Under the pieces are notes generated by a model. The model did no database searches. It had not been told where the DNA came from and saw nothing but the letters and a program-made list of their open reading frames with translations. A stretch of DNA of 64,000 nucleotides from Sorangium cellulosum So0157-2 (GTDB lineage: Bacteria; Myxococcota_A; Polyangia; Polyangiales; Polyangiaceae): the NCBI RefSeq assembly GCF_000418325.1, contig NC_021658.1, positions 4,699,501 through 4,763,500 on the forward strand, written 5' to 3'. This document shows positions 35,084-44,205 of this stretch, in pieces. Both the position numbers and the translations under genes were made by a program. Each line of letters begins with the position of its first letter. Position 1 is the first letter of the stretch.

Positions 35084-36217
35084 TCAGAGCCGCACGAGCA
35101 GCCCCAGAAACCCCGCGAACGTCGGCCTGCCCGCCGTGCCGAGCCGCTCGCCCCCCAGCGTCACGACGGCGCGAGGCTCGGCGAAGATCGCGTGCACGTC
35201 GAGCAGGAGCGCCGCGCGGTCGGTGAGGCGCAGCCCGGCGCCCCCGCCGAGGCTCGCGGCGATCGACCACACCTCGCCGGTGGCGCTCCGGAGCGGCGGC
35301 AGGGGATCGCCGGCGATGAACAGGTGGACCCCGCCCACGCCCGCCGAGAGCACGGGCGAGAACGCGGCGCCTGTCTCCGGCGCCCACACGGCCTCCAGCA
35401 GCGCCATCTCCTGGCGGACCGACACCGCGCCGAGCGCGCCCTCGAGCGCCGGCCCGATCGCCGGCCCCGCGAACGTCAGCCGCGCCGCGAGCCCCGCCGG
35501 CAGCGCGCCCCCGCCGGCGCCCGCGCCGTACGACAGCCGCAGCGCCGGACCGAGCGCCGGCCCGATGCCGCCCGCGCTGAGGAGCGCCGCGAGCCCGGCC
35601 TGCACGCCGAAGCCCGCGAGCATCCCGGGCCGCTCGGCCGCCGGCGCCGGATCCGCGCCGGCCCGCCGCCGCACCGGCGCCATCCACCGCCGCACGTCCT
35701 CGGGGACGGCGGCGCGCTCGCCGCCCGCCGCGCCCTCGGGCGGCGCGCGCGACGAGAGCAGGCTCGCCTCCAGCAGGCTCGCCTGCAGGAGCTCCACGGC
35801 GCGCACGGCCATCACCGAGGGCGCCGCCGCGCCGGACACCTCCACCGTGCGCACGACCGTCTTCTGCGTCACCCGGTCGACGATCCAGAGGTCCGCCGTC
35901 GCGCCCGCCCGCGAGCGGAAGATCGCCGCGGCCGCGAACGCGCCCTCGTCCTGCGCGGCGCGCTCCAGCGCGGCGCGCGCGTCGGCCTCGCGCCCCCGCG
36001 GGACGCGCACCACCTCGAACCCCGCCGCGCCGAGCTCGGCCCGGAGCCGCGTGGCGGCCTCGCGGACCAGCGGGTCGTCCGCGTCGGCCTCGACGATCAC
36101 GACCCGCGAGGCGGCCGCCGCGGCCTGCTGCGACGGCGCAGGCGGCGCCGCCGCGGCCCGCGCGGGGGCGAGCGCCGGGGCGAGCAGGAGCGAGGCCAGG
36201 AGGGTGAAGGAGCGCAC
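35084..36217 (-). CDS. Exported Ala-rich protein of unknown function
   Basis: A 377-residue product starting with GTG 36217, with a signal peptide (MRSFTLLASLLLAPALAPARAAAA). Residues 38-150 look like a nucleotide-free alpha/beta domain (SRVVIVEADADDPLVREAATRLRAELGAAGFEVVRV; GATADLWIVDRVTQKTVVRTVEV) of the type found in periplasmic binding or TolB-like N-terminal modules of myxobacteria. Residues 200-377 alternate strands and end in VRL, compatible with an outer-membrane barrel. I do not recognise a named family. It is transcribed divergently from the sigma-54 activator, so the two may share the 250-bp promoter region. Confidence 0.65.
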   Translation of the reverse strand: MRSFTLLASLLLAPALAPARAAAAPPAPSQQAAAAASRVVIVEADADDPLVREAATRLRAELGAAGFEVVRVPRGREADARAALERAAQDEGAFAAAAIFRSRAGATADLWIVDRVTQKTVVRTVEVSGAAAPSVMAVRAVELLQASLLEASLLSSRAPPEGAAGGERAAVPEDVRRWMAPVRRRAGADPAPAAERPGMLAGFGVQAGLAALLSAGGIGPALGPALRLSYGAGAGGGALPAGLAARLTFAGPAIGPALEGALGAVSVRQEMALLEAVWAPETGAAFSPVLSAGVGGVHLFIAGDPLPPLRSATGEVWSIAASLGGGAGLRLTDRAALLLDVHAIFAEPRAVVTLGGERLGTAGRPTFAGFLGLLVRL

Positions 36218-36467
36218 ACGCCAGGGCTTATCAGATCGCAGCCGGCAGGCGGAGACGCATCACGGCTCCAGGCGACCGCGGGGCGCACGCGCGCCGCGGG
36301 CCGCGGTCTCCGACGATTTCCGAGGCGAATCGCGCGCTCGGAGCGGCCCGCCTACGCCCGCCTCGTCCGTCCTGGGACGGATCGACGAAGGCGCGCCGCG
36401 GGCAGGGCAGGAGGCCGGGTAGAATGCGCGGCGTCCTCCGGGAGGACGCCGCGCCACGGGAGAGCCC

Positions 36468-38198
36468 ATGCAAGAGAGGATCGCGTCGCTGATCGCCGGC
36501 CTGCTGCGCTCGCAGAGCTTCGAGGACGCGGCGTCGTGCGCGCTGCGCGGCCTCCTCGACCTGGCGGACGAGGCGCTCGCGTCGAGCCGCCATGCCAAGC
36601 GGGGCGTGCTCCTCCGGGGGATGGTCCACGTCAGGCCGCTGGACGGCTACCGGAAGCTCCTCGTGGTGGAGGAGGGCGCCGCGCGGCCGGAGGCGGTGAG
36701 CCTGCCGTCCGCGACCGCGTGGCGCTGGGTGGCGCAGCACGGGTCCGCGGTCTCGATCGACGTCAACGCGGGCAAGGTCCGGCTCCACCCCACGGGCGCC
36801 TCCGTCGTGGTCCGGGAGAAGCGCGTGCTCGGCGGCTCGTTCGACAGCCGGGAGAGCGCCCAGCGCCTGCTCGCGCGCGCGGCGAGCCACCTCTACGTGG
36901 CGCCGATGCGGACGCCGGGGGGCAGCGTCGACGGGATGATCACGCTCGAGGCGGAGTGCCAGAGCGCCATCGGGCAGGAGTTCATCTGGTCCGCCTGCGG
37001 AGAGCACCTCCAGCTGCTCGCGGACGTCGCCGCGCCCTACCTCTTCGCGCTTCCGCCGCGCCCCGTCGCCGCCGCGCCGGACGCGCTCTTGCCCGTCATC
37101 GGCGCGTCGATGGCCGGCCTCGTCCACATGGTGCGCGTCTTCGCCGAGCAGGAGGAGACGATCCTGATCGGCGGGCCGACCGGCGCGGGCAAATCCAGGC
37201 TCGCGCGGTGGTGTCACGAGCGATCGCGGCGGCGGTCGCAACGCTTCGAGTCGCTGGATCTGATGACGGTGCCCGAGGAGCTCCAGATGGGCGAGCTGTT
37301 CGGGTGGAAGAAGGGCGCCTTCAGCGGCGCGGTCGCGGACAACCCGGGGAGCATCGCCCGGGCCGAGGGCGGCACCCTCTTCATCGACGAGATCGACAAG
37401 CTGTCGCTCAAGGCGCAGGCCGGCCTCCTCCACGTGCTCGAGGAGCGGCGCTATCGCCCGCTCGGCGAGGGCGCGGGCGAGCGCAAGGCGGACGTGCGGT
37501 TCCTCGTCGGCAGCAACGCGGATCTGCAGGCGGCCGTCCGGGCGGGGCGCTTCCGCGAAGACCTCTACTACCGGATCAACGTGCTCCCGGTGAAGGTGCC
37601 GCCGCTCGACGACCGGGCCGACGAGATCCCGCTCTGGGCCGATTACATGGTGAGCCGGCGGCACCGCGAGGGGGTGCCGGAGGGGCACGCGCGCGTGTCG
37701 GACGAGGCGGTGCGCGTGCTCGCGCGGAGCCGGTGGCCGGGGAACCTGCGGCAGCTCGACAACATCGTCCGGCGCGCCTACGCGCTCGCGCTCGTCGAGG
37801 CGCCCGAGGCGCGCCGCGACATGGTGCTCGAGGCGCGGCACGTCGAGCAGGCGCTGGAGTACGAGGGCAAGCCCGAGGAGCCGTCGCTCGTGCGCCTCCT
37901 CGAGCGCGCGGCCGCGGCGTTCGTCGCCGAGGCGGAGCGGCGCGGCCGCGACGGGCCCCCGCTCGACCTCGATCTGGGCGAGGTGTTCCGGGGCTTCGTG
38001 ATGGGCGCCGCGGCGAGGAAGCTCGGCAGCAAGGAGGCCGCCTTCCGGCTCTTCGGGCGGGACGGGCTCGTCGCCCACCGCAATCACCACAAGGTCTTCC
38101 GGCGCGAGGTCGAGCGGGTGGCGGCGCTGTGCCGGGAGATCGGCTGGAGCGGCGATCCGCCCTTCCACGAGCTCCTCGACGCGGGCGATGATGGTTGA
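36468..38198 (+). CDS. Sigma-54-dependent transcriptional activator with N-terminal sensor domain
   Basis: A 576-residue enhancer-binding protein; GGGAGA precedes ATG 36468. Residues 1-195 form a GAF-like sensor. The AAA+ domain (about 205-455) has Walker A GGPTGAGKS (235-243), Walker B GGTLFIDEID (301-310) and arginine-finger segments (FREDLYYRINVLPVKVPPL). The sigma-54 contact loop reads GAFSGA (283-288) in place of GAFTGA. A Thr-to-Ser change here is tolerated in some activators, from the literature. The last 90 residues (LGEVFRGFVMGAAARKLGSKEAAFRLFGRDG) do not form a typical Fis-type helix-turn-helix, so DNA binding may be unusual. Targets are unknown. Confidence 0.87.
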   Translation: MQERIASLIAGLLRSQSFEDAASCALRGLLDLADEALASSRHAKRGVLLRGMVHVRPLDGYRKLLVVEEGAARPEAVSLPSATAWRWVAQHGSAVSIDVNAGKVRLHPTGASVVVREKRVLGGSFDSRESAQRLLARAASHLYVAPMRTPGGSVDGMITLEAECQSAIGQEFIWSACGEHLQLLADVAAPYLFALPPRPVAAAPDALLPVIGASMAGLVHMVRVFAEQEETILIGGPTGAGKSRLARWCHERSRRRSQRFESLDLMTVPEELQMGELFGWKKGAFSGAVADNPGSIARAEGGTLFIDEIDKLSLKAQAGLLHVLEERRYRPLGEGAGERKADVRFLVGSNADLQAAVRAGRFREDLYYRINVLPVKVPPLDDRADEIPLWADYMVSRRHREGVPEGHARVSDEAVRVLARSRWPGNLRQLDNIVRRAYALALVEAPEARRDMVLEARHVEQALEYEGKPEEPSLVRLLERAAAAFVAEAERRGRDGPPLDLDLGEVFRGFVMGAAARKLGSKEAAFRLFGRDGLVAHRNHHKVFRREVERVAALCREIGWSGDPPFHELLDAGDDG

Positions 38199-38595
38199 GG
38201 GCGATCGTGACGTGGTACGGCGCGACGCCTCGCCCGGCTCGATCCGCTCGAGGCCTCGCGCCGAAGTGCCCGTTGGGATCGTTGGAGCTCCTAAACGACC
38301 ACCATCCCGCGCCGTCGTGCGTGCCGTTGTGCATTGTGCGGCGTCGGGTGCACCAGTTGTGCAAACGAGCCCGTGCCGCTTGCACAACGGCGCTCGTTTG
38401 CCCGGGAAAATTAGCCTGTCCCGGGCCGGCATGGAGGGTGCACTGCTCGGGACGGGACAAGCCGGTCACCGAGAGCGATGTTCACTGAAAGGCATGACGG
38501 CGCTCGTCGCCGCGGCTCGCGGCTCCGGCGCTCCACGCGCGTTTTGCGCGGGGCTCGGCGGCGCCTCGTCCTCTAACCAACCCTGAAAGAGAGCC
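38199..38595. other. Intergenic region with nested inverted repeats
   Basis: No gene supported. GTTGTGCAA (38356-38364) can pair with TTGCACAAC (38380-38388), while the overlapping GCAAACGAGC (38361-38370) can pair with GCTCGTTTGC (38392-38401). The two hairpins exclude each other. GTTGTGCA also occurs at 38326, 30 bases before. This lies about 200 bp upstream of the SGNH hydrolase gene. Confidence 0.7.
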
Positions 38596-39486
38596 ATGAG
38601 ACTTCGCAATTCGATTTCGTTGATGGCCGGTATGATCGCCTGCTTGGGAGCCTTTACCGTCTTCACGCCGGACGCTCAGGCGGATTGCCGCATCGAGCCG
38701 CTCGGCGACTCCATCACGGCGGGGGTGGGCTCGACGCCCTTTAACCCCCCTGTGCCGCCCTATGTGTGGCGAGGGGTAGGGTACCGCGGCTGGATGGTGG
38801 TCGCCCCTCCGGTCGTTGGTCTCTCGTTCGTCGGCGGCCGTGATGACCGCGTCTGGCAGACGTACTCCACGCTCAACTACGGGATCCTAACCGACCCGGG
38901 AACGGGATCTTCGCCTTTGCCGGCCGGGCCTCAGCCTTATCATACAGGGCTCCCTGGGTATCGGGTGGACGAGCTCTCGGCGATGTTATCAACCGGTTAT
39001 CCGCTGTATCCGACGATCACGTCGCTGCCGCACTTCGTCCTCGTACACGCCGGCACGAATGACTTCGCAGGAGGGGCCACCGCCGCGGCGGCCTCGGCCC
39101 GGCTCATCTCGCTGCTGATCAACGTCGGGCTCAGGTATCCGACAGCCAAGATCCTCGTCGCGCAGATCATCCCTTTCAATCCGACGAACCCCGTCAATGC
39201 CGCGTTCAACGATTCTATCCAGGCGTACAACGCCTACATTCCAACAACCGTGGCCACCCTGAACGCGGGCCTGACCCCGAGGTACTTCACGGTGGACATG
39301 TACAGCGAGCTTATCGATTCAGGCAAACTCATCCCTCCCATCCCTTGGGGCGGCGCCCTCCCTGTTCTCTACGCCGACAACCTTCACCCGAATGACGCTG
39401 GCTATGTAAAGATTGCCAACAGGTGGAGCGCCGAGATCAAGGCGATCCTGCAGGCGTACCCCGTTACAGGCTGCACAGCCACCTAG
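38596..39486 (+). CDS. Secreted SGNH/GDSL esterase
   Basis: A 296-residue exported hydrolase with signal peptide (MAGMIACLGAFTVFTPDAQA). SGNH blocks are PLGDSITAG (nucleophile Ser39), the oxyanion Gly region (GLPGYRVDEL), HAGTND (Asn155) and DNLHPND (Asp261, His264). The arrangement resembles carbohydrate esterase family 3 acetylxylan esterases, which deacetylate plant xylan; that substrate is inferred. Codon use is clearly less GC-rich than in flanking genes, with many T- and A-ending codons, which hints at horizontal transfer. GAGAG lies just upstream of ATG 38596. It is monocistronic, next to the sigma-54 activator but separated by 400 bp. Confidence 0.9.
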   Translation: MRLRNSISLMAGMIACLGAFTVFTPDAQADCRIEPLGDSITAGVGSTPFNPPVPPYVWRGVGYRGWMVVAPPVVGLSFVGGRDDRVWQTYSTLNYGILTDPGTGSSPLPAGPQPYHTGLPGYRVDELSAMLSTGYPLYPTITSLPHFVLVHAGTNDFAGGATAAAASARLISLLINVGLRYPTAKILVAQIIPFNPTNPVNAAFNDSIQAYNAYIPTTVATLNAGLTPRYFTVDMYSELIDSGKLIPPIPWGGALPVLYADNLHPNDAGYVKIANRWSAEIKAILQAYPVTGCTAT

Positions 39487-39634
39487 CGCCCCCCGCGGAT
39501 TCCAGGCGGAACCTGGTGGAATCGCCGAGCTTTCGCCCGGGCCCTCCTCGCTGCCAGGGAAATCCCGGCGGAGGTCCGGGCGCACCGAATTCCCCGGCGC
39601 CCCGCCCGGCGTCGTCCGGTAGAATGCGCCGGCC

Positions 39635-42600
39635 ATGGTCGCGGCCAAGACCCTCGACGCCGCCGGCGATTCCGGGGCGACCGTCACCGGCTCCGGCTCG
39701 GCGTCGTGCCCCCGGAGCGCCGCCGCGCCGCCGTCCGGCGCGCGCTGGCACGCGGGGCGCGTGGTCGAAGGCCGCCACGAGCTGATCCGGCTCCTCGGCC
39801 GGGGAGGGCACGGCGAGGTCTGGGAGGCGCAGGACCGGCTCACGGGAGAGGTCGTGGCCGTGAAGCTCCTCCGCCGCGGCTTCGGCGCGGAGCCGTCCCG
39901 GGTGCGGCGGGAGGTCGCGCTGATGCGGCTCCTCCGCCTGCCCGGCGTCGTCCGCCTGCTCGACGAGGGGCTCGACGACGGCTGCCCTTACCTCGTGATG
40001 GAGCGGGTCCACGGCGAGCCGTTCCCGGGCGCGAGGACGGCGCCCGCGTGCACCTGGGCGGCGATCGGCGAGGCGACGTTCTCCGCGCTCGAGGCGCTCT
40101 CGCGCATCCACGCGGCCGGCGTTGTCCATCGCGATCTAAAGCCGGCGAACCTCCTGGTCGACGCGGCGGGCCGCGCGGTCGTCCTCGATTTCGGCCTGTC
40201 GGTCGGCGCCGTCCTCGGGGAAGACGCCGCGGAGTCCGGGAAGATCCTGGGCACGCCGGCCTACCTCGCGCCGGAGCAGATCCGCGGCGACCCGGTGTCG
40301 CCCCGGACCGATCTCTACGCGCTCGGCGTCCTCTTGTACGAGGCCCTGTCCGGCGCGCCCCCGCACCCGCTCGGCGATTTCCACGAGCTCATCGCCGCCC
40401 GCGTGAGCGATCGCCCGGCGCCGCTCCGGGAGCGCGCCCCTCACGTCCCCGCCGCGGTCGCCGGCGTCGTGGATCGCCTGCTCATGACGGACGCCGACGC
40501 GCGACCGCACTCCGCGGCGGCGGTGCTGCAGCTGCTCCGGGGGCAGCCGTTCGAGCGGCTCGCCGAGCCGGCCCTGCCCCACCTCGGCGACGACGCGCCC
40601 CGGCGCCGGCTCATCGAAGCCGCCCGCGCGCGCCGCGCCGCCGACCTCACCGGCTCGCCGGGCTCGGGCAGGTCGCGCTGCCTGCGCGAGGCGGCCGAGG
40701 CGCTGGAGCGGGACGGGCGGCAGGTGATCTGGCTCGCGCCGGCGGAGCGTCCGTTCGGGAGCCTCGAGCCGCTCCTCGGCGTGAGCCTGCTGGCGGAGCC
40801 CGCGTCGCTGCGCCTCGAGGAGCTCGTCTCCTCCGTGGATCACCGGGTGAGGGCCGCCCTCTCGGAGGGCGCCGTCGTGATCGCCGACGACGCCGACAGG
40901 CTCGACCGCTGGTCCGCGGCGGCCCTCGACCGCTGCCGGCCGGCGGGCGCCGTGCTCCGCGCCGTCCCGCTCACGCACGCCGGCGCCGCCGACGCCGTGC
41001 ACCTCGCCGCGCTCGACGCGGGAGCGCTGCGGCCGCTGTTTTTCAGTAGAAGCAGATTTTTGCACCTGGAGGACGACGCGGCGCGGGCCCTCGTCGTGCG
41101 GACGGAGGGGCTGCCGGCGCGGGTGGCCGGCGAGGTGAGCGCCTGGGCGCGCGCCGGGCTCGCGCGCTGGCACGGCGCGGCGCTGGTCGTGGATCGGGAC
41201 GCGCTCGATCGGCTCGACGCCGGGCTCGTCGTCGCGCGGGAGGTCCACGCGCGCCGCGCGGGCGACCGCGGGGCGCCGCTCCCGCCTCACCTCGAGGAGC
41301 TCCTCGGCTGGATCGCGCTGGCCTGGCCTCACCACCGGCCCCCGGTGCTCGCCGCCGCCATGGCGCAGCCGGCGTGGCGGATCGAGGCGGAGATCGAGGA
41401 TCTGGTGCTCGCGGGGGCGGCGCGGCGCCTGCCGGACGGGCGCGTCGAGCCGCTCGCGGCGCCCGATGCGGCGAGGTCTCCGGCGTGGCTGCGCCGCGCG
41501 CACCGGGCGATCGCCGCGGCGCTCGGCCCGGGCGAGGACGCGCGCCTGTTCCACCTCCTGGCCAGCTGCGAGGACGCGCCGCTCGCCGGCCCGGGCGCGT
41601 CGGAGCTCGCCCGAGAGGCCGCCCTGCTGGCGCGCCGGCGCGCGGCCGAGGGGCAGCTCGGCCAGGCCGTGGCGGCGCTGCGCGAGGGGCTCCTCGCGCT
41701 GCGGAGGCACGCCGGGGCCGCGGGCGCCGCTGCGGAGCCCGAGGCGGTCGCGCTCTTCTCGCTGTGGGTCGAGATCGCCCTCGCCGAGGGGACCCCCTCG
41801 GCCCTCGATCGCGTCGTCTACGAGCTGAGCCGCGCGGCGCCGCTGCCCCCGGCGCTCGGCCAGCTGGAGGGGCTCGCGCAGGCCGCGCTCGCGTTCGCCG
41901 CCGGCTCGAAGCGGGCGCTGGCCATGGCGGAGGCCGTCGCGCCGTTCGCCGATCCGGCCCTGGAGCGCAGGCGGCAGGGGCTCCGCGTCCTGGCCGCGCG
42001 CTGCGCGGTGTCCGATCGCCTGCACGCCGTGGTCGACGAGGTGACCCGGTGGGCCGCCGGGACGGGGGATCCCGCGGCGCAGGCGGCCCTCGCGGGGTGG
42101 CTCGGCCGGCTGCGCTACCAGGAGGGCAGGTACGAGGAAGCGGCGGCGCTCCACGCGGAGGCGGCGCAGGGGGAGCCGTGGCTCGTCGCCAGGATCGCCG
42201 AGATGAACTACGCGGCCGGCGCGCGGATGGAGGCGTTCCGGCACGAGGACGCCATCGCGCTGGCCCGGGAGGCGCGGGAGCTCGCCGCGCGCTGCCGCCA
42301 CGCGCACGGCGAGGTGACGGCCGCGTGGATCGAGCGCACGGCCGCGTACCGGGCCGGCGGCGCGCTGGAGCCGGATCCGGCGTTCGTCGGCGAGGTCGCC
42401 GAGGTGGGGGTCCCGGAGCTCGAGGGGCTCGTGAGCATGACCGAGGCGGCCGTGGCGCTCCGCGCCGATCGCCTGGAGCTCGCCGCCGAGCTCGCGGAGC
42501 GCGCGCGCCGCATCTGGACCGCGATGGGGAAGCGGTGGGCCGCGGCGCTCGCGCGGTGCCTCGCGATCCGGTGCGGGAGGGACGCGGCGCCGGGCGAGGC

Positions 42601-42823
42601 CGAGGCGCTCGCCGAGCAGGCGGTCGCGTGTCCCGTGCCCGACATCGGGCTCCAGATGCTCGGCCTGCTCGGCGCGCGCTTCCCGGAGGTGCGCGCCGGG
42701 CGGGCGAGCGCCGCGGGGCAGCTCGGCGGCAGCGTGCCTCGAGGCTGCTGGCACCTGCGGCTCGACGTGCTCTCGGTGGACGAGGCGCTCGCGGCGATCA
42801 GATGCTCTGAGGCAGCTGCTTGA
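39635..42823 (+). CDS. Large Ser/Thr protein kinase with degenerate ATPase and TPR-like region
   Basis: A 1062-residue cytoplasmic signalling protein. The kinase domain (about 47-300) has glycine loop LLGRGGHGEVWEA, VAVKLL, catalytic HRDLKPANLL, VLDFGLS and the APE region YLAPEQ, so it should be active. Residues 315-560 resemble an STAND/AAA ATPase, but the P-loop reads GSPGSGRS, with Arg for the essential Lys; ADDADRL may be Walker B. The rest (about 620-1050) is Ala/Leu/Glu-rich TPR-like helices. Residues 469-476 are encoded by an AT-rich patch with AGT/AGA codons, odd in this gene. Its 3' end overlaps the convergent gene at 42798 by 26 bases. Substrates are unknown. Confidence 0.9.
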   Translation: MVAAKTLDAAGDSGATVTGSGSASCPRSAAAPPSGARWHAGRVVEGRHELIRLLGRGGHGEVWEAQDRLTGEVVAVKLLRRGFGAEPSRVRREVALMRLLRLPGVVRLLDEGLDDGCPYLVMERVHGEPFPGARTAPACTWAAIGEATFSALEALSRIHAAGVVHRDLKPANLLVDAAGRAVVLDFGLSVGAVLGEDAAESGKILGTPAYLAPEQIRGDPVSPRTDLYALGVLLYEALSGAPPHPLGDFHELIAARVSDRPAPLRERAPHVPAAVAGVVDRLLMTDADARPHSAAAVLQLLRGQPFERLAEPALPHLGDDAPRRRLIEAARARRAADLTGSPGSGRSRCLREAAEALERDGRQVIWLAPAERPFGSLEPLLGVSLLAEPASLRLEELVSSVDHRVRAALSEGAVVIADDADRLDRWSAAALDRCRPAGAVLRAVPLTHAGAADAVHLAALDAGALRPLFFSRSRFLHLEDDAARALVVRTEGLPARVAGEVSAWARAGLARWHGAALVVDRDALDRLDAGLVVAREVHARRAGDRGAPLPPHLEELLGWIALAWPHHRPPVLAAAMAQPAWRIEAEIEDLVLAGAARRLPDGRVEPLAAPDAARSPAWLRRAHRAIAAALGPGEDARLFHLLASCEDAPLAGPGASELAREAALLARRRAAEGQLGQAVAALREGLLALRRHAGAAGAAAEPEAVALFSLWVEIALAEGTPSALDRVVYELSRAAPLPPALGQLEGLAQAALAFAAGSKRALAMAEAVAPFADPALERRRQGLRVLAARCAVSDRLHAVVDEVTRWAAGTGDPAAQAALAGWLGRLRYQEGRYEEAAALHAEAAQGEPWLVARIAEMNYAAGARMEAFRHEDAIALAREARELAARCRHAHGEVTAAWIERTAAYRAGGALEPDPAFVGEVAEVGVPELEGLVSMTEAAVALRADRLELAAELAERARRIWTAMGKRWAAALARCLAIRCGRDAAPGEAEALAEQAVACPVPDIGLQMLGLLGARFPEVRAGRASAAGQLGGSVPRGCWHLRLDVLSVDEALAAIRCSEAAA

Positions 42824-43691
42824 AGTAGACGCAGCTGGCGGCGACGACCTGCGAGCCCTGCGCCGACGTGGCCGCCATCTCGGCGAGGAACTTCGCGGTC
42901 GTCGTCTTCTGGGAGGCGGTCGTGAAATCGAGGATCGTCGACCGGCCGCCCTGCGCGCTCGCGGGGAGCGGCTGGTACTGCGGCGGCACGACCCAGTACT
43001 CGTAGTTGAGCTCGCAGTCCGCGTTGCTGGCGTTCACCTTGTCGGTGCCGTACACGTGGGCGACGACGTCGGGGGCGCCGGCCTTGCGCTGCAGGAGCAG
43101 CGCCCGAATCTGGATCTGCGCCGGGACCGCGTCGTCCAGCTCGTCGGCGCGCGTTGGGCGGGACAGCCCTGCGCCCGCGATCCGCCGGAGCGCGCGGTCC
43201 GAGAGCCGCTCGGCCTCCAGGTCGCCCTGGCCCGCGCCGGCGACGCTCTGCGCCGCGCGGCGCGCGTCGATCGACACCTCCGCGGCGCCCTCCCGCCCCG
43301 CCGAGGCGTTCAGCGCGGGGGCGTGCTCGACGCTGATGCGCGACAGCGGCGGACGGATGGAATCGGGCAGCTTCGGTGCCTTCGCGCCCGCGATCGCGCT
43401 CGACACGGCGGAGTTCACCTTGACGTAGGTCGCGCCGTCCTGCCACAGCGCGCCGGTCACGGCGGCCTTCCACGCCGAGAGGCTCGAATAGCGGCGGCTC
43501 GGCGACGAGGGCACCCTGAGCTCGATCTTCTTCACGAAGAACGGTTGGTACGTCTTGTAGAGGATCCACCGCTGCACCTGGCTCACGCCGCCATCGCCGG
43601 CGCTCGCGAACACGTATCCGACGGGAGCCGCGGCGCCGGACCCTTCCGGGACGAGCTCCAGCGTGTGGTTGTCGTTGAACAGTCCGTTCAT
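42798..43691 (-). CDS. Unrecognised protein, 297 aa
   Basis: Start ATG 43691 has GGAGGA five bases upstream (MNGLFNDNHTLELVPEG); the open frame extends to 44087 without coding character. There is no signal peptide or membrane helix. An N-terminal beta-rich part (GYVFASAGDGGVSQVQRWILYKTYQPFFVKKIELRV, interrupted here by no motif I know) leads to an Ala/Arg-rich middle (120-190) and a C-terminal domain with YEYWVVPPQYQPLP and STILDFTTASQKTTT. It could be a cytosolic or phage-tail-like structural protein, but that is a guess. It is convergent with, and overlaps, the kinase gene. Confidence 0.65.
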   Translation of the reverse strand: MNGLFNDNHTLELVPEGSGAAAPVGYVFASAGDGGVSQVQRWILYKTYQPFFVKKIELRVPSSPSRRYSSLSAWKAAVTGALWQDGATYVKVNSAVSSAIAGAKAPKLPDSIRPPLSRISVEHAPALNASAGREGAAEVSIDARRAAQSVAGAGQGDLEAERLSDRALRRIAGAGLSRPTRADELDDAVPAQIQIRALLLQRKAGAPDVVAHVYGTDKVNASNADCELNYEYWVVPPQYQPLPASAQGGRSTILDFTTASQKTTTAKFLAEMAATSAQGSQVVAASCVYFKQLPQSI

Positions 43692-44205
43692 GAGTCCTCC
43701 GTGCCGGGATCCGATCCGGCGTTCCTCGATATCGTCATCGACACCCCCGTGGCAATTCATCGATTCGACGATTCCTCGACTCGATAGCTTCGCAATGGCC
43801 GTGCCACGGCCGCGGGCGCCCCGGCGCGGGCGCGCCGACGCGCGCGCAGGGGGCGCCCCGGGGCGCTGCGTTCGCCGCGAACGCAGCCGCTGGCGCGGCG
43901 AACGTCGCGCCGCCGCCGCGACGGGGGGGCGCGGGGCCCGCAGGGCGCGCCGTCTCCGGGGGCGACGGGGCCGCGCCCGGATCGGGCGAGCCGCCGTGGG
44001 CCGGGATGACCCGCGGATTCGCGCGAGGACCCGGGAGATGAGCCGCGGCGCGCGGGGAGCGCGGCGGCGTCGATCACCCCCTGGCATATCGGTTGCGAAA
44101 GGCGATGTCCGGCGGGCGTCGGGACGGGCCGTGAGGCCGAATGCGCCCGATCCGAGCGCGAGCTCGGCTCAGGAAACCGGAATACCCATGATCGGAGAAC
44201 ATGAC
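43692..44205. other. Intergenic region between divergent genes, no gene seen
   Basis: About 510 bp, mostly very GC-rich (43810-44050). Frames here give Arg/Ala/Gly-rich shadow translations. It should contain the divergent promoters of the 42798-43691 gene and the 44206 lipoprotein gene. Confidence 0.4.
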
